This document shows, one piece after another, positions 5,653-5,687 of a stretch of DNA of 5,687 bases. Every line of letters begins with the position of its first letter. Position 1 is the first letter of the stretch. The DNA comes from Euryarchaeota archaeon UBA103 (GTDB lineage: Archaea; Thermoplasmatota; Poseidoniia; Poseidoniales; Thalassarchaeaceae), in NCBI GenBank assembly GCA_002506825.1, contig DAYH01000030.1:1-5687 (forward strand), written 5' to 3'. Position numbers and translations under genes: made by a program. The notes under the pieces are model-generated. The model was not told the origin of the DNA and did not search any database. It was given only the letters and a program-made list of their open reading frames with translations.

Positions 5653-5687
5653 TCATCGGCTGAGCCTCTGGAGGAGAAGTCCGTGCC
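5653..5687 (-). CDS. Possible C-terminal tail of an upstream minus-strand gene
   Basis: One minus-strand frame entering from the right edge reads HGLLLQRLSR and stops at a TGA at 5655-5653, 65 bases before the rpo7 start. In archaea rpo7 is often preceded on the same strand by another information-processing gene, for example a PIN-domain protein or aIF2 gamma. Ten residues are too few to identify anything. The other two frames are also open here, so this is only the most economical reading of the edge. Confidence 0.2.
   Translation of the reverse strand, partial: HGLLLQRLSR

Overview
The window reads as a dense piece of an archaeal chromosome. The clearest evidence is the minus-strand run rpo7 – spt4 – rps24e – rps27ae at the right end: RNA polymerase stalk subunit, elongation factor, and two ribosomal proteins found only in archaea and eukaryotes. 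An archaeal-type D-aminoacyl-tRNA deacylase (DtdA) and a protein resembling the HVO_0476 zinc-finger family point the same way. The mid-range base composition, small acidic proteins and tight packing suggest a mesophilic euryarchaeal lineage, perhaps marine Thermoplasmatota such as Poseidoniales (marine group II). That lineage is an inference from gene content only.

Layout from left to right. Positions 1-691 (minus) hold the N-terminal 230 residues of a class I SAM-methyltransferase-like protein that runs off the left edge. A 71-base divergent spacer (692-762) separates it from a zinc-finger protein at 763-1377 (plus). That gene converges, with one base between the stop codons, on a proline dehydrogenase (1379-2335, minus). 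The proline dehydrogenase lies 33 bases downstream of dtdA (2369-3313, minus), so the two probably form a short operon. A second divergent spacer (3314-3388) leads to an unrecognised, propeller-like protein (3389-4315, plus). It ends 10 bases from the stop of rps27ae (4326-4499, minus), whose 57-residue product is short enough to be missed by a length cutoff. Then come rps24e (4499-4810), spt4 (4819-5037) and rpo7 (5039-5587), all minus and coupled by overlaps or spacers of a few bases. The last 100 bases hold the rpo7 ribosome binding site and possibly the tail of another minus-strand gene.

Functionally the right-hand block is information processing: transcription initiation and elongation plus small-subunit ribosomal proteins, made from one translationally coupled message. 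The dtdA – proline dehydrogenase pair combines tRNA proofreading with amino-acid catabolism; a functional link between them is not shown. The most useful non-coding signal is an identical heptamer, TTGAATA on the minus strand, at exactly -22 to -28 from the start codons of both the methyltransferase-like gene and dtdA. This fits TATA elements for leaderless or nearly leaderless mRNAs. No tRNA, rRNA, CRISPR array, insertion sequence or clear terminator was seen, and no stretch over 300 bases lacks a gene.
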